Positions 4,360-5,338 of a stretch of 5,338 nucleotides of DNA are shown here, in pieces. The notes beneath the pieces are model-generated. The model ran no database searches. It worked only from the letters and a program-made list of their open reading frames with translations, and was not told the origin of the DNA. Numbering within the stretch: position 1 is the stretch's first letter; the number at the start of each line of letters is the position of its first letter. The DNA is from an uncultured Oscillospiraceae bacterium (lineage in GTDB: Bacteria > Bacillota > Clostridia > Oscillospirales > Acutalibacteraceae), in contig USMJ01000102.1 in NCBI GenBank assembly GCA_900555805.1, forward strand, positions 1-5,338. Reading direction: 5' to 3'. A program made the translations under genes and the position numbers.

Positions 4360-5256
4360 ATGCTCGATTTTTCATGCGGCTTTAACTATGATATAAGCAA
4401 GCTCTTTGTCGAAAAACTTACACAAAAATATGACTTTCTGCGCTGCTCGGTCATCGGCAGGACGTATACAGGCAGGGGGATATTTTCGCTCTCACTCGGA
4501 AACGAGCTGAACTGCGCTCTCATTGTCGGCGGCGTTCACGGCTGCGAATGGCTGACCTGTCTTGTGATATATAAATACATATCTGCTCTTTGCGACGCGG
4601 TTCAAAGCGACGGCTTCGTTTCGTCGATAAAGATATCGTCGCTTCTGGATAAATTCGGAGTGACATTCGTCCCATGTCTCAATCCCGACGGAACGGAGAT
4701 AGCCGTCAGAGGTCTTGAGGGAGCGGGAAATATGCGCCATATAACGGAGAAGATACCATGCGACGATTATTCGCGCTGGAACGCAAACTCTATAGGCGTC
4801 GATCTCAATCACAACTTCAACGCCGAATGGAAAAAAGCGAGAATGCTCGAAATAGAAAACGGCATACTTTCAAGCGCGCCGAGACAGTTCGGCGGATTTT
4901 CGCCTGAGAGCGAACCCGAAACAAAGGCAGTAACAGAGCTTTGCCGCCGAAAGAAGTTCAGAACGGCGACCGCTTTTCATTCGCAAGGCGAAGAAATATA
5001 CTGCGGCTTTATGGGGAAAGAGCCCGTCAAGTCGCAGATGATGGCGAAGATACTCGCCTGCTCATGCGGATATAAAATCGTCGAGAACGACGGGCTTGCT
5101 TCATACGCCGGCTTCAAGGACTGGTTCATCTCGGAATTTTCGAAGCCTGCGTTCACATTCGAAATCGGCAAGGGCGAAAATCCGCTTCCGCTTTCGGATC
5201 TCGACGGAATATACAACCGCCTTGAAGAAGCGATGACGCTATTGATGCTGATGTAG
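4360..5256 (+). CDS. M14-family zinc carboxypeptidase-like metallopeptidase
   Basis: The 298-residue protein shows the peptidase M14 catalytic set: zinc ligands His60 and Glu63 in GGVHGCEW (57-64), third ligand His207 in AFHSQGEEIY (205-214), and the general-base Glu268 in FTFEIGKGENPLP (265-277). CLNPDGTE (106-113) and GVDLNHNFNAEW (146-157) are further family landmarks. It most resembles the gamma-D-glutamyl-meso-diaminopimelate peptidase subgroup (M14C), including GFKDWFISEFSKPAFT at 251-266. In that subgroup enzymes cut peptidoglycan stem peptides during sporulation or wall turnover; this substrate is inferred. Asn150 of the substrate pocket is kept, but the following residue is His151 where many members have Arg. 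There is no signal peptide, LysM or propeptide, so it is probably cytoplasmic, perhaps recycling wall peptides. The start is ATG 4360 with AGGAG at 4348-4352, seven bases away. It appears monocistronic, divergent from nudF-maf. Confidence 0.88.
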   Translation: MLDFSCGFNYDISKLFVEKLTQKYDFLRCSVIGRTYTGRGIFSLSLGNELNCALIVGGVHGCEWLTCLVIYKYISALCDAVQSDGFVSSIKISSLLDKFGVTFVPCLNPDGTEIAVRGLEGAGNMRHITEKIPCDDYSRWNANSIGVDLNHNFNAEWKKARMLEIENGILSSAPRQFGGFSPESEPETKAVTELCRRKKFRTATAFHSQGEEIYCGFMGKEPVKSQMMAKILACSCGYKIVENDGLASYAGFKDWFISEFSKPAFTFEIGKGENPLPLSDLDGIYNRLEEAMTLLMLM

Positions 5257-5293
5257 GGCGTATGGGGAAAGACAGTGCCGGAGGGAAGTTCGC

Positions 5294-5338
5294 GGCAAAG
5301 GGTTTCCCCGACGGGGAAACCGCCGCAAGCCGCCGCGG
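5294..5338 (-). repeat. Multi-hairpin repeat element, copy 3 (partial, inverted)
   Basis: Positions 5294-5333 match the reverse complement of copy 2 (2994-2955) at 37 of 40 positions by eye. They include the boundary GGCAAAG, the perfect 10-bp arm GGTTTCCCCG (5301-5310) / CGGGGAAACC (5312-5321), and a degenerate version of the middle palindrome. The element begins 37 bp past the stop of the M14 gene and continues beyond the window. A transcript leaving the M14 gene meets it in the same orientation as a transcript leaving maf meets copy 2. Confidence 0.7.

Noticed and set aside
3725..4396. 223-residue open frame antisense to nudF
   Set aside because: No family resemblance and no ribosome binding site. 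It runs through the nudF promoter and into the M14 gene. The Nudix box on the other strand is decisive.

Overview
The window looks like chromosomal DNA of a low-to-moderate GC Gram-positive bacterium, most likely a gut-type member of the Clostridia (Oscillospiraceae-like). This is inferred from the Bacillus/Clostridium-type LexA, GGAGG-type ribosome binding sites, near-consensus sigma-A promoters, a NudF/Maf pair of Firmicutes type and a signal-peptide-less M14 peptidase. No phage, plasmid, transposase, CRISPR, rRNA or tRNA sequence was recognised.

Layout. (1) Positions 1-269, minus strand: the N-terminal half of lexA, cut by the window edge just past its Ala-Gly autocleavage site. It has its own promoter and a LexA-box-like inverted repeat over the -35 element. 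(2) Positions 270-647: divergent intergenic region with the lexA control region, a G.U-containing hairpin, and a promoter plus 5' hairpin for the next genes. (3) Positions 648-2526, plus strand: a two-gene operon, one base apart, of a ZnuB/MntB/TroC-type metal permease without its usual ATPase and binding protein, and an FkbM-type methyltransferase with an extra N-terminal Rossmann-like domain. A strong intrinsic terminator follows. (4) Positions 2606-3011: non-coding, repeat-rich block with two copies of a multi-hairpin element bounded by GGCAAAA/TTTTGCC. (5) Positions 3012-4126, minus strand: a nudF-maf operon (ADP-ribose pyrophosphatase, then Maf nucleotide pyrophosphatase) with a GTGA start/stop overlap and a consensus TTGACA-N17-TATAAT promoter. 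(6) Positions 4360-5256, plus strand: an M14 zinc carboxypeptidase-like gene preceded by a 23-bp imperfect direct repeat. (7) Positions 5294-5338: the start of a third multi-hairpin element, inverted relative to the second, running off the window.

How the genes relate. nudF and maf are both housecleaning pyrophosphatases that clear toxic or non-canonical nucleotide metabolites, so their co-transcription makes sense. lexA controls the SOS response and appears autoregulated. The M14 enzyme is probably a cytoplasmic peptidase acting on cell-wall-derived peptides (inferred). The permease-FkbM pairing has no obvious shared pathway. The most unusual feature is the three-copy dispersed hairpin element. 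It sits at the 3' ends of genes and presents a hairpin followed by TTTTGCC on both strands, so it may be a mobile or REP/MITE-like repeat that doubles as a bidirectional terminator. No complete new multi-gene system is evident.
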